Assembly (NCBI GenBank): GCA_964421595.1
Contig: CAYQXY010000013.1
Coordinates: 49,894 to 113,893 of the forward strand
From: PXAP01 sp964421595
GTDB lineage: Bacteria; Bacteroidota; Bacteroidia; Bacteroidales; PUMT01
Reading direction: 5' to 3'
Length of the DNA stretch: 64,000 bases
A program made the translations under genes and the position numbers. Of the stretch, positions 18,701-26,299 are shown one piece after another; the first letter of the stretch is position 1; every line of letters starts with the position of its first letter. The notes under the pieces are model-generated. The model ran no database searches. It was given only the letters and a program-made list of their open reading frames with translations, and was not told the DNA's origin.

Positions 18701-18910
18701 AAAGCCATTGAAGCGTGTAAGTTCTGTTCCTGTACCCATCCAAAGGTAACCTGACGGGTCCTGGTTTATCGTATAGACCCATCTGTGCGGCAGTCCCTGC
18801 TCCAGTCCGTAATTCCTGAACTGATATATTTGCGCCTGAAGAGCTAAAGATGAAAGAAGACCAAAAATTAGAAATAAACTTATTCTTTTAAAATCAAACA
18901 GACCTGGCAT
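15770..18910 (-). CDS. Propeller sensor with SpoIIE-type PP2C phosphatase output
   Basis: A 1046-residue membrane protein: signal peptide (about 1-26), two seven-bladed Reg_prop beta-propellers (about 30-640, many repeats of the DNRGNIWVST type), a Y_Y_Y domain (about 665-730, ending in KLDGYDLDWSDL-like strands), one membrane segment (about 743-762), a coiled coil (about 763-803) and a SpoIIE/PP2C serine phosphatase domain (about 820-1046) with ADSTGHGVPGAF near 857 and LFSDGYTDQFGG near 983, whose aspartates bind metal. In Bacteroidota the same extracellular part usually drives a histidine kinase. Here the output would be dephosphorylation, probably of an anti-sigma-antagonist-like partner, which is not in the window. 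The gene starts 23 bases after the end of the type IX cargo operon, so co-transcription is likely. Confidence 0.9.
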   Translation of the reverse strand: MPGLFDFKRISLFLIFGLLSSLALQAQIYQFRNYGLEQGLPHRWVYTINQDPSGYLWMGTGTELTRFNGFEFETNPTGDSLPTDLIYSSFHDSKDRIWFGYDDGSITVLENNKISNVENQGLSSRITAIAEDDRGNILIASQQNGILVVDDSGNVILWQDSFKFTTITAMAPGRDGELLIGSFEGLFNYNYSEGKEPELIGPVAGFPRVTVDVIRNFGEKGIFAGTREMGLFHLQEETAEGYTVVRPGSLSLLGSARVQSVSLDNRENIWVSTWGQGAFKISNYFNPGVNHEIRRISMANGLAANHVYGIFQDREDNYWFNTFDGLSMLIDETFSFFPSFGEPFGKNIFAVHSDNNSIWLGGESGLLQIGKNFEGAQFHGTGRGLPFDRVKALTSCNHGDLWIGTEDNGIYRLKQGSEKAESFHQSDNSLENNINDLICRDNILIAATSNGVIEFNLSSGEIKNYRTNEGLTHNFIRSIYNDNENNDWVSTRGNRLMDITNNTVISTGVELEFIAVTQDNRGNIWAATGRNGIIKIANDTIIQISSSDGLHSDFCYSLITGPDGDIWVGHRLGLSRVNPETFFVRTYGTEYSIRGDVNFNSVHKTSEGTLLFGTTEGLVSYNVSNEKPSFSPPLLNITSLLISDEEYGSPPGVSLPYGSYKVRIEFIGLNFADPGKVMYQYKLDGYDLDWSDLSPQRFAYYSRLDDGNFTFLVRAYSAEGIVTETPMSLLISIEQPFWKKWYFYLSLISLTILLIYMVIKIRERNLRLEKERIEIELEIRTREVVEQKAEIEHKNKDITDSINYAQRIQASILPPVSKIEENFNESFVFYQPRDIVSGDFYWFDKTTESKFLIVCADSTGHGVPGAFMSMIGTTLIKDICMREDVNSPSEVLGTLDREITSTLNQNSMGKSTDGMDITVCEFDLKTHYLRFSSAMRPIMILHNGEMLYIRGSRSSIGGYINEEKEFENQGYQLQPGDIVYLFSDGYTDQFGGPLGKKYKIVRLKNLLSDICMKPMKEQQEHVRNNFNLWKGDFEQVDDVLFMGIKI

Positions 18911-18933
18911 CTTGGTAAAGGGATTTATTGTGG

Positions 18934-19911
18934 TTAATTCGATCTCGGCCTCACGCCTATACTATACTGATATTGCGGAACCCCCCCGATCGGGATTGTG
19001 TAGAATGGCACTCCCTCACCTCTCTGGTTGCGGATATTTACAACTACATTATTATTCCTTACAACAGGAAAAGCTTGTTTGTGAAACTGGATATCAAGTG
19101 ATGTGTTGTGTTCTTCGGGTAAAATTGCAAATCTGTCATATTGCCACTCATCATCACCCGATACCTTAAGTTGCTGGCCTTGCCTGGCAACTGATACCAG
19201 TCTGATTATCCCGTCATTATCCCAGTCAAAGTTCCCGATTTCTATTGTTATGGTATGTTCATCAATGAATGGATAGATGTGTGATACCTGTTTCGGGTCA
19301 TCCCAGAGCCGGAATGTATATTCATAGGCGAAAGCATTGGCACCCTCAATCGGGATGTTCTGATCAGGGCTGGTGCTGAGAAAGTATCGGTAAAGGTTTC
19401 CGTCACCTCCTTCAATCCCTTCTGCTATTATCTTAAATACATATCCGCCGAACTGCTCCTCAAATTCGCCTTCTGTCGGATTGAAGGGACCGAAAGTATA
19501 CCATTTTCTGTCCCATTCAGGTTCATTGCCAAAAGTCCGCGAAGCCAGCATATTTCCGCTTCTGTAGTTTCCGGTTGGATCGACATCTCTTGCATCAGGA
19601 TGGGAATGACATCCCCTTCCTCCATATACGGAAAAGTTGGTTTTTGAGTTCCAGTATCCGTTCAATTCGTCAATTGCTCCGCCGGTATCAGGATCATAAA
19701 CCCTTATATATACCGGTTGTGTATGTGATTCAGGGATCAGAAAGAAAAATGCCTGGCTGTAATCATCATCTCCCCAGTGAGTACCGGCATCGGGACCGAA
19801 AGTAACCAGATATGGAATATGTTCATCCTGTGCAGGCACCGCCTGAGAGAATGACTTCTGGGCTATTACAGAAAGAAGTATGGATAAAAAAAAACAGTAA
19901 AATCTAATCAT
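18934..19911 (-). CDS. Secreted beta-rich protein of unknown function in type IX operon
   Basis: 325 residues with a clear signal peptide (about 1-22, ending KSFSQA). I do not recognise the family. The mature part is rich in aromatic residues, Gly and Asp, suggesting beta-sandwich domains, with an acidic segment around EIGNFDWDNDG that could bind calcium. There is no OmpA, PKD or type IX sorting domain and no lipobox. It sits between the PD40-PKD protein (gap 164 bases) and the propeller-phosphatase gene (gap 23 bases), all on the same strand, so a role in the same surface system as the PorP/SprF and sorting-domain proteins is plausible but inferred from position only. Confidence 0.75.
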   Translation of the reverse strand: MIRFYCFFLSILLSVIAQKSFSQAVPAQDEHIPYLVTFGPDAGTHWGDDDYSQAFFFLIPESHTQPVYIRVYDPDTGGAIDELNGYWNSKTNFSVYGGRGCHSHPDARDVDPTGNYRSGNMLASRTFGNEPEWDRKWYTFGPFNPTEGEFEEQFGGYVFKIIAEGIEGGDGNLYRYFLSTSPDQNIPIEGANAFAYEYTFRLWDDPKQVSHIYPFIDEHTITIEIGNFDWDNDGIIRLVSVARQGQQLKVSGDDEWQYDRFAILPEEHNTSLDIQFHKQAFPVVRNNNVVVNIRNQRGEGVPFYTIPIGGVPQYQYSIGVRPRSN

Positions 19912-20075
19912 ATTGAGATTGGTTTTATACGACTAATAAATATCTTATACGGATGAATCATCAAACTGTTTCTTTTTTCACAAAAGGTTAATATTCGTGG
20001 GTTAGTGTCACAAAATACAGCATGTTGGATCATTCTCCCGGAAGCCACAGCAAAAGATTGCTTTTATATTATCAA

Positions 20076-21482
20076 CTAATTCTGTTGTTCCATTTCGATG
20101 ACAACAATATTTTTAATTACACAACTTTTTTGTTGTCCGTAAGGCGAATCGGGATCAGACATTACTCCCAGTCTTATTTCATAGACTCCTGGTGCAGAGA
20201 ATCTGTGCGTTATAGTTTCACCTGATGACCTGTGGCCGTCGCCAAGATCCCAGTAGTAACCATCAATATCGAGATTTGGAAGATTGGTACTGCTTGCATC
20301 TAAAGTGATCATCTCATTTACAAAACAACTATCAGGGGAATTTATAAACGCCTGCTCCGGCAATGGAATTACAAGTTCAAGTGATCTTATATTACTAAAA
20401 ATCTCACCTGTGATATTATCTATAACATTAAGTCTTACATTGTAAGTTCCCACATCACTGAACCGGTGATCGACCTCAATTCCCCTGAGCAGAGTTCCGT
20501 CGCCCATATCCCATTCGAAATACTGAGTTAGGGTGTCAATTTCTCCTCCGGAAGCTTCGTAAAAGTCATAGTGTAAAGCAGGTTTTTTAATACTTTCACA
20601 TTGAGTAAACAGAGGAAAAGTAGAGACAAAGGAATATATGTTATCAGATCCTTCCCTGTTGGAGGTGAAATATCCATTAATTAGTTCATTATCGGCAATA
20701 AATCCGAAATCATCAGCTTCACTGTTAAATGGCGCAGGCAGTCTGACAGGTAACCTCCATGGATCATCAGGCATACTGAAAAAAAGATCATAAATGTTTG
20801 AGGGATTATTGTTGGAAGAGAAATATAATCTTCCGGATGAATGGAAGTAAGGGAATACTTCGTCTTTTCCAGAATTAATTTGTTCTCCAAGATTTGCCGG
20901 AGCTGTCCAGCTTTTCCCCTGTATTTCCGATTTATAAATATCCATCCCGCCAAATCCACCAGGCATATCGCTGGCGAAATAAAGGGTTTTTCCATCGGGA
21001 CTGATACAGGGGTGTGTTAAGTTATAATTATCGCTGTTGTAAGGGAATGGAGTAATGTCGATCCATTCTCCGTCTGACCAGTTTGCCATAAATATTCCCA
21101 GTACCGGAATATTTTTTCCTTTGGCAGGAACATTCCTTGTAAAGTAAATTTTTGATCCGTCAGGCGAAAAACTTACCGGTCCGTCATGATAAATACTCTT
21201 AAGGCCTTTGGCAAAAAGATCGGGGTTGTCCCATTTTTCTGATTTTCCGGAGGTGTAGAATATATTATAAAGTATTTCATCATCTTCTGTCAGCCTCGAT
21301 ATGAAAGCTCCGGTTTTTCTGTTGGAAGTAAATACAAGGCCTTCCCTGAAAAATGCCGGCGCAAAATCGTCAGTCCTGTCATTTGTAAAAGGTAATCTGC
21401 TTATCTCGTAAAAGTCATCTGATTGAGCCATTAGCCCGGTTAGTGTTGAAGCTGCAACCAATATATACAATATTATTTTCAT
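20076..21482 (-). CDS. Secreted PD40 propeller protein with two PKD domains
   Basis: A 468-residue exported protein: signal peptide (about 1-19), a WD40-like PD40 propeller (about 30-285; blades such as GPVSFSPDGSKIYFTRN, HPCISPDGKTLYFASD and DEVFPYFHSSGRLYFSSN), and two PKD domains (about 300-375 and 385-465; YFEWDMGDGTLL and YYWDLGDGHRSSG). The propeller resembles that of the PorE-like protein at 51848-53827, but this protein has PKD domains where PorE has a peptidoglycan-binding OmpA domain. It starts 2 bases after the PorP/SprF gene ends, so the two are almost certainly co-expressed. Likely a periplasmic or surface accessory of the type IX cargo above it. Confidence 0.85.
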   Translation of the reverse strand: MKIILYILVAASTLTGLMAQSDDFYEISRLPFTNDRTDDFAPAFFREGLVFTSNRKTGAFISRLTEDDEILYNIFYTSGKSEKWDNPDLFAKGLKSIYHDGPVSFSPDGSKIYFTRNVPAKGKNIPVLGIFMANWSDGEWIDITPFPYNSDNYNLTHPCISPDGKTLYFASDMPGGFGGMDIYKSEIQGKSWTAPANLGEQINSGKDEVFPYFHSSGRLYFSSNNNPSNIYDLFFSMPDDPWRLPVRLPAPFNSEADDFGFIADNELINGYFTSNREGSDNIYSFVSTFPLFTQCESIKKPALHYDFYEASGGEIDTLTQYFEWDMGDGTLLRGIEVDHRFSDVGTYNVRLNVIDNITGEIFSNIRSLELVIPLPEQAFINSPDSCFVNEMITLDASSTNLPNLDIDGYYWDLGDGHRSSGETITHRFSAPGVYEIRLGVMSDPDSPYGQQKSCVIKNIVVIEMEQQN

Positions 21483-21484
21483 TG

Positions 21485-22396
21485 TTAGAAGTATCGCGGA
21501 TTTACAGCATTCACCCTGTACCTGAAATCGTATATGAGCACTATCTCATGTGAACCATTATTGTACTGATTCAATTGTCCCAGTGAATAGTCATATGTAT
21601 ATCCAATCCTGAATTGCTCGTTAAGCTGCACCTTAACAAGTCCCACCATTGCATTTTCAATTCTGTATGAAGCCCCGATCCATAAAAGGTCTGTAAATAT
21701 GATTGACAGGTTTACATCCAGTTGAAGTGGATTAATATTATTGTATTTAAGAAGAAAGCCGGGTTTTATTTTCATATTTCCTTTGCCGGCAACCAAACCA
21801 CCAGTCAGCAGATAATTGTAATTCTGCATATCATGATATGAGACTACCTTCCCATTTTTAGTGCTGTCAGACAAAAAGAATGGTACAGATGCCCCAATGT
21901 AATAACTATCGGTATAATAATACGCCCCGAAGCCAATATTAGGCAACATATCACGGGTGCCGGGATCATTGAAAACATCATCGCCGGGATCATTAACAGT
22001 AATCCTGCTCCAGTTGGCACTCCTGACAGCACCACCGGCCTTTAAGCCGAGAGAAAGCAATCCACGACCCACATTCAGGCGGTATGCATAGTTAAGGTAC
22101 ATACTGGTGTTATTTCTTACATCTATCTGTTCATTCTGAAGAAAAAAACCAAGTGCAACTTTTTCATTTCTCAAAGGTGAATGAGCACTGAGGGTTTGTG
22201 TTACAGGGGCACCTTCAAATCCAACCCATTGATTCCTGTACCCAAGCGTAATATTGAGGACGTCACGGCTCCCTGCATAGGCAGGATTTAATGCCAGGCC
22301 GTTAAACATGTACTGGCTGTATACAGGGAAGAGGTTTTGTGAACTTCCATTGTATACAGATAAACCTAATATCACTATTATCAGAAACCTTTTCAA
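21485..22396 (-). CDS. PorP/SprF family type IX secretion membrane protein
   Basis: A 303-residue outer-membrane beta-barrel of the PorP/SprF family, which attaches or exports particular type IX cargo proteins. Seen: signal peptide, then the family signature FPVYSQYMFNGLALNPAYAGSRD, and alternating strands to a C-terminal aromatic (YNNGSHEIVLIYDFRY, ending RYF). The start is TTG at 22396: a stop codon lies directly before it in frame, and the signal peptide (KRFLIIVILGL) begins at once, so no ATG is possible. The upstream cargo gene ends 10 bases earlier, and SprF partners typically sit next to their cargo. It should therefore serve the 22407-25949 protein. Confidence 0.92.
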   Translation of the reverse strand: MKRFLIIVILGLSVYNGSSQNLFPVYSQYMFNGLALNPAYAGSRDVLNITLGYRNQWVGFEGAPVTQTLSAHSPLRNEKVALGFFLQNEQIDVRNNTSMYLNYAYRLNVGRGLLSLGLKAGGAVRSANWSRITVNDPGDDVFNDPGTRDMLPNIGFGAYYYTDSYYIGASVPFFLSDSTKNGKVVSYHDMQNYNYLLTGGLVAGKGNMKIKPGFLLKYNNINPLQLDVNLSIIFTDLLWIGASYRIENAMVGLVKVQLNEQFRIGYTYDYSLGQLNQYNNGSHEIVLIYDFRYRVNAVNPRYF

Positions 22397-22406
22397 TTAT
22401 AGTGTT

Positions 22407-25400
22407 TTAACGTTTTAAGACTATGAACCCTTTATATGGGCGAGTATTTTCAACATTCAGTATAAAATAATATGTGTCTTCCGGCAAGGGTATGCCTTGC
22501 TGATTCTTACCTTCCCAGTCATTCTGGTAATTCGTTGCTTTATAAACCACGTTGCCCTGGCGGTTGAAAACAGTGAATTCATTTGTTGATGAATTCTCAA
22601 GACCCTTTATCACAAAACGATCATTCAGTCCGCTATTGTTAGGAGAAAAGCCTGTCGGATAAGCCAGATCCTCTATTATAATGGTGACACTTGCCGAACC
22701 GGGTTCGCAAACACCATTATGTACGGTCCATAAAAAAGTATTTTTGCCAAAGGTCATATCAGTAACCAGACTGTTCGGCGATTCAGGAAACATTATATTG
22801 CCATTTCCCTCTTCCAGTGACCATTCTCCATAAGCTGATGGCATATTATCAGGAAGTTCAGCTTCGAGGTATGATTCAAATAGAAAGTGGAGAGTCTGGT
22901 CTGCTCCTGCATTTACTAAGGCAGGCTTTTCAAAGAATGTAACTGTTATTCCTCTGCTGGCAGGACATTGCCAGTTCGTTTCTGTCCACATAAATTCATG
23001 AGATCCATATTCTTCAACAGTGACCTTTGTCTGGGGGGAGTTGGGTCGCGGATCGAATTGTGCCGTTGATGTGCTTTCCCATATTCCTTTGCCAAATACA
23101 GGGGTGGCGTTTAGATCGTATGAAAGTCCGCAAATTTCTCCGTCAAAACCCGGAATTGGATCGGGATAGGCATAAACCCTCACCTCTGCCATTCCTGAAA
23201 AGTTTTCGGCGGGGGTAGCGCAGCCGAAACCGTCGGTAAGAGATTTTATACCGTACTGGTATGTTACTGAATCGGATGAATTAAGGTTAATATTGTATTT
23301 CTGGGTTTGTGCCTCAATGCCGGTTAAGGTAAAATCATCTGTTCCGTCTGTGAAAACAAGGTTCCATGGGCCTTCACCATTTAGATTGAAAGTTAACTCT
23401 GTTTGCCCGCCTGAGCAAATTGTGTCTCTGGTTTCAGAGATCTCTGCATGAGAAAGGGGCTGCAAACCGACAAAAACAAGGTTGCTTGTATCTTTACAAG
23501 CTGCATTCTGACCACTGAGGGCAATTCGTCGGATATATCTTGCTTCGGAAAGGGCAGGGGACAGGTAATTCTTTTCCCCGTGAATGCCTTCAGCAGTGTT
23601 CCAGGTTTCGCCCATTGAAGATATTTCCCATAAGTAGCTGTAATTTCCATCACCTCCGGCAGGTTCTGTTCCGGCAAAAAGTTCCGGAGCAGACTGGAAA
23701 CAAATGGTTTGGTTTTCAGATATTGTATTACCTGAAATAGTTGGCAGGACATTAATTGTTTGAGGTGGACTGGTATCTGTACACACGCCTGACTGAACAG
23801 TTCTTCGGAACTGGTTAGTCTGACTTAGTGAACCTGGATCATAAGCAGCCTGATTACCATCAGTTACCGGTGTCCAAACATCATTAACTCCCAGTTCCCA
23901 GGAATAAATATAGGTACCTGAGCCAAGTCCGCCTTCTGCCGGTAATGGAGCCGAAACAGGTTCGGGATTGTTACCCGAGCATATTGTCTGGTCACTGTCA
24001 AGGGTATTATTGATTATGCCTGGGTGGACATTGACAGGTACAAAATTAGAACTGTCGATACAAACTCCGGATATGGCAATTCTCAGGAAAAATGCAGAGT
24101 CACTGAGTACAGTGGGTTGATAATTCAGTCCGCTCCCTTCATTAACAGGACTTATCCATTCGTTGCCGGAGGAATATTTTTTTTTCCAGGAATACTCAAA
24201 CTGCCCGGCATCACCAGGTCCCGGAACTGCACCTGTTATAAGTAACGGGGTATCGCCCTCACAAATAGTTTGTTCTTCGCCGATTATGTTTCCAGTAATC
24301 TTTGGCTGTATTTCAATCAGGATATGATTACTTGTATCAACTACCTGAACAAGATCCTGATCTTTAACAACCCTGAGAAAATGGGTTGTCTCGCTGAGCG
24401 CACCCGGTTGGTAATGCATTTCACCAGCACCTGCAATCTGCTCCCAGCCAGTACTTTCAGTTTTGCTGTACCACTCATAAATATAAGGCTGAATGCCTCC
24501 TCTGGGCTGAGTTCCCAGAAGGATATCAGGAGCGGTTTCTTCGCAGATTAAATGTCTTGAAGTATTTATACCATTAAAAAGCAGACCATTCAGAACTACC
24601 TCAAGTCCCTCTATTAGTCCCCCGGGAGAACCGTTAGCTGAACCATGGGGAGTCCCCTGCTCAATATTGATTCCGCCTACCCCTTGATCAAGGATTTTGT
24701 TAACGGAAGCAGGCAATGTACTGCCGGAATGGATGATGGCTCCGCCACCACCGCCACCACCGGGGCCGGCTATTACTGAATGACGGATATCCCCACCCTT
24801 ACCTCCTGCAGCAGATAAGTTGAGAATGCCCGAATAGTTATCTATTGATGCAACTATGGTGCCTCCCCCGCCTCCACCGCCAGCACCTGCAGTGGCTTCG
24901 ATATGTACTGATCCACCATTGGAAATGATTCCGTATTCCTGGCTGCCTTCAATGTTATTGGCAATAATGATGATAAGACCTCCTCCATTGCCACCTGCTG
25001 AAGCAATTCTATCTCCGTATTGTGTTGATCCGCCACCACCTCCACCAAGGAACAGGCGATTTGCAAAATCTCCTTCAGGAGTACGTAAAAGTTCAGACAT
25101 ACGGTAACCTCCAATTCCTTCAGTCTCTATCGAAAAGTCAGAACAATCGGCTGACTCACCTCCGCCGTAAAACCCCTGTCCATAATTTGAGCCTCCTCCA
25201 CCTCCTGAGAACCTGCCATTACCTCCTCCTCCTCCTGTTGCAAGCCTTCCTTTACCTTGCACAAAGTCATCTCCAACAGGAAATATGTTTTCATCAGCAT
25301 CGGTATAATAAGTTGCCGGGCCTTCGCCCTTATTTCCTGCAATATCGGTGCCCGAGGGATAAGACATCATATCATATAGTACCGGGTCAGTGTCGGAACA

Positions 25401-25949
25401 ATTACCACTAGGAGTTGTAACCGGAGCGCCACCTCTGAATCCGGTACCCGTAAGATCAATATTTGCTTCCAGTGTGAGGGTATTGGTAACAATAAGCACA
25501 AGCACTCCTCCTTTTTCTCCGTCCCAGGGTAGCGCGGTCAGGTTTCCGGTTACCCTGGCAGATTCGTAGCCTTTTACCTTTATGAGCTGTAATGTTTCAA
25601 AGGTATTATACTCCTTAAGAAGCTCCCTTGTGAACGTAATTTCGTTCCCAGCTACATTGTCAATTAAGAGTATCTCATAGTTACCTGAATTATTCAGATT
25701 CTGTTGCCGTCCGTAATCTTCCGGGGGACTGGTGAGGATACCCATTCCTTTCATCTGGATAAGAAGTACTGTATCACCCGATGCAAATAACCCGGGGTTA
25801 CTTACAGTTATGGTTTGACTGCCGGTGACTGATTCTACCGGAGTGTATTCATTTATGGTGCCGGAAATCTCTTGTTGGGAATATACAGTTGATACATATG
25901 TAAAGTTCAGCAGACAGGAACACAAAAGAATACGTATAACACTCGCCAT
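22407..25949 (-). CDS. Large type IX secretion cargo with gliding-type (type B) sorting domain
   Basis: 1180 residues from ATG at 25949; a longer reading from TTG at 26078 was rejected because the ATG directly precedes the signal peptide (cleavage after VYSQQ, about residue 26). The N-terminal half (to about 455) is a Gly-rich beta structure with long glycine runs near 240-265, 300-310 and 355-405. Then come repeats of about 94 residues, each opening with a TIC-like motif (Cys near 469, 563, 657, 750 and 845) and carrying YxYxWE strands, PKD-like. The last 84 residues (PTGFSPNNSGLNDRF to KGFIVLKR) are a CHU_C gliding-motility sorting domain, which directs secretion and surface attachment through type IX. 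Probably a surface adhesin. It leads the operon with PorP/SprF next. Confidence 0.9.
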   Translation of the reverse strand: MASVIRILLCSCLLNFTYVSTVYSQQEISGTINEYTPVESVTGSQTITVSNPGLFASGDTVLLIQMKGMGILTSPPEDYGRQQNLNNSGNYEILLIDNVAGNEITFTRELLKEYNTFETLQLIKVKGYESARVTGNLTALPWDGEKGGVLVLIVTNTLTLEANIDLTGTGFRGGAPVTTPSGNCSDTDPVLYDMMSYPSGTDIAGNKGEGPATYYTDADENIFPVGDDFVQGKGRLATGGGGGNGRFSGGGGGSNYGQGFYGGGESADCSDFSIETEGIGGYRMSELLRTPEGDFANRLFLGGGGGGSTQYGDRIASAGGNGGGLIIIIANNIEGSQEYGIISNGGSVHIEATAGAGGGGGGGTIVASIDNYSGILNLSAAGGKGGDIRHSVIAGPGGGGGGGAIIHSGSTLPASVNKILDQGVGGINIEQGTPHGSANGSPGGLIEGLEVVLNGLLFNGINTSRHLICEETAPDILLGTQPRGGIQPYIYEWYSKTESTGWEQIAGAGEMHYQPGALSETTHFLRVVKDQDLVQVVDTSNHILIEIQPKITGNIIGEEQTICEGDTPLLITGAVPGPGDAGQFEYSWKKKYSSGNEWISPVNEGSGLNYQPTVLSDSAFFLRIAISGVCIDSSNFVPVNVHPGIINNTLDSDQTICSGNNPEPVSAPLPAEGGLGSGTYIYSWELGVNDVWTPVTDGNQAAYDPGSLSQTNQFRRTVQSGVCTDTSPPQTINVLPTISGNTISENQTICFQSAPELFAGTEPAGGDGNYSYLWEISSMGETWNTAEGIHGEKNYLSPALSEARYIRRIALSGQNAACKDTSNLVFVGLQPLSHAEISETRDTICSGGQTELTFNLNGEGPWNLVFTDGTDDFTLTGIEAQTQKYNINLNSSDSVTYQYGIKSLTDGFGCATPAENFSGMAEVRVYAYPDPIPGFDGEICGLSYDLNATPVFGKGIWESTSTAQFDPRPNSPQTKVTVEEYGSHEFMWTETNWQCPASRGITVTFFEKPALVNAGADQTLHFLFESYLEAELPDNMPSAYGEWSLEEGNGNIMFPESPNSLVTDMTFGKNTFLWTVHNGVCEPGSASVTIIIEDLAYPTGFSPNNSGLNDRFVIKGLENSSTNEFTVFNRQGNVVYKATNYQNDWEGKNQQGIPLPEDTYYFILNVENTRPYKGFIVLKR
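23141..24566 (-). repeat. Five ~94-residue repeats inside the sorting-domain protein
   Basis: Cysteines of the repeated TIC/LIC motif occur at 94, 94, 93 and 95 residue spacing, each unit also holding a YxWE-like strand, a (Y/F)xxRRxxxSG-like strand and a Pro-rich end. The fifth copy is more diverged. The copies differ at DNA level, so this is an old protein-repeat expansion. Confidence 0.75.
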
Positions 25950-26075
25950 ACTAACTGTTTCAATGAAAAGTAATCTGAACTTTTTAATAATTACTGACAA
26001 TTTACAAATACTTACAACTGTTGTTAAGGTGTCTCCGGGTGCTATTTTTAAGGATTTTTCCGGCAGTATACCAAA

Positions 26076-26083
26076 CAAATATA
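26076..26083 (-). promoter_or_regulatory. Probable -7 element for the type IX cargo operon
   Basis: The complement reads TATATTTG, matching TAnnTTTG. It would give a 5-prime leader of about 120 bases before the ATG at 25949. No TTTG at the right -33 distance was found. Confidence 0.4.
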
Positions 26084-26299
26084 ATAATAACCTTGATATC
26101 TCATATATGCAGACAAAACAATTTTAATAATTAATGATTTCAAATGCCAGCAATAACATTAAGGAAAAGGGCAGTTTAAAGAGATTTTTAAGGTAACCAT
26201 AAAAGACCAGACTGCAAGGACATCCCCTTTTGCCGACCGGTTTGCCGGGGTTTTGATTAACCTGTATGACAATAATTAATTGGCTGACGAATCAGGGGG

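Noticed and set aside
23027..25411. Plus-strand frames opposite the large sorting-domain gene, including Pro-rich ones
   Set aside because: They come from the glycine codons of the minus-strand gene read backwards.
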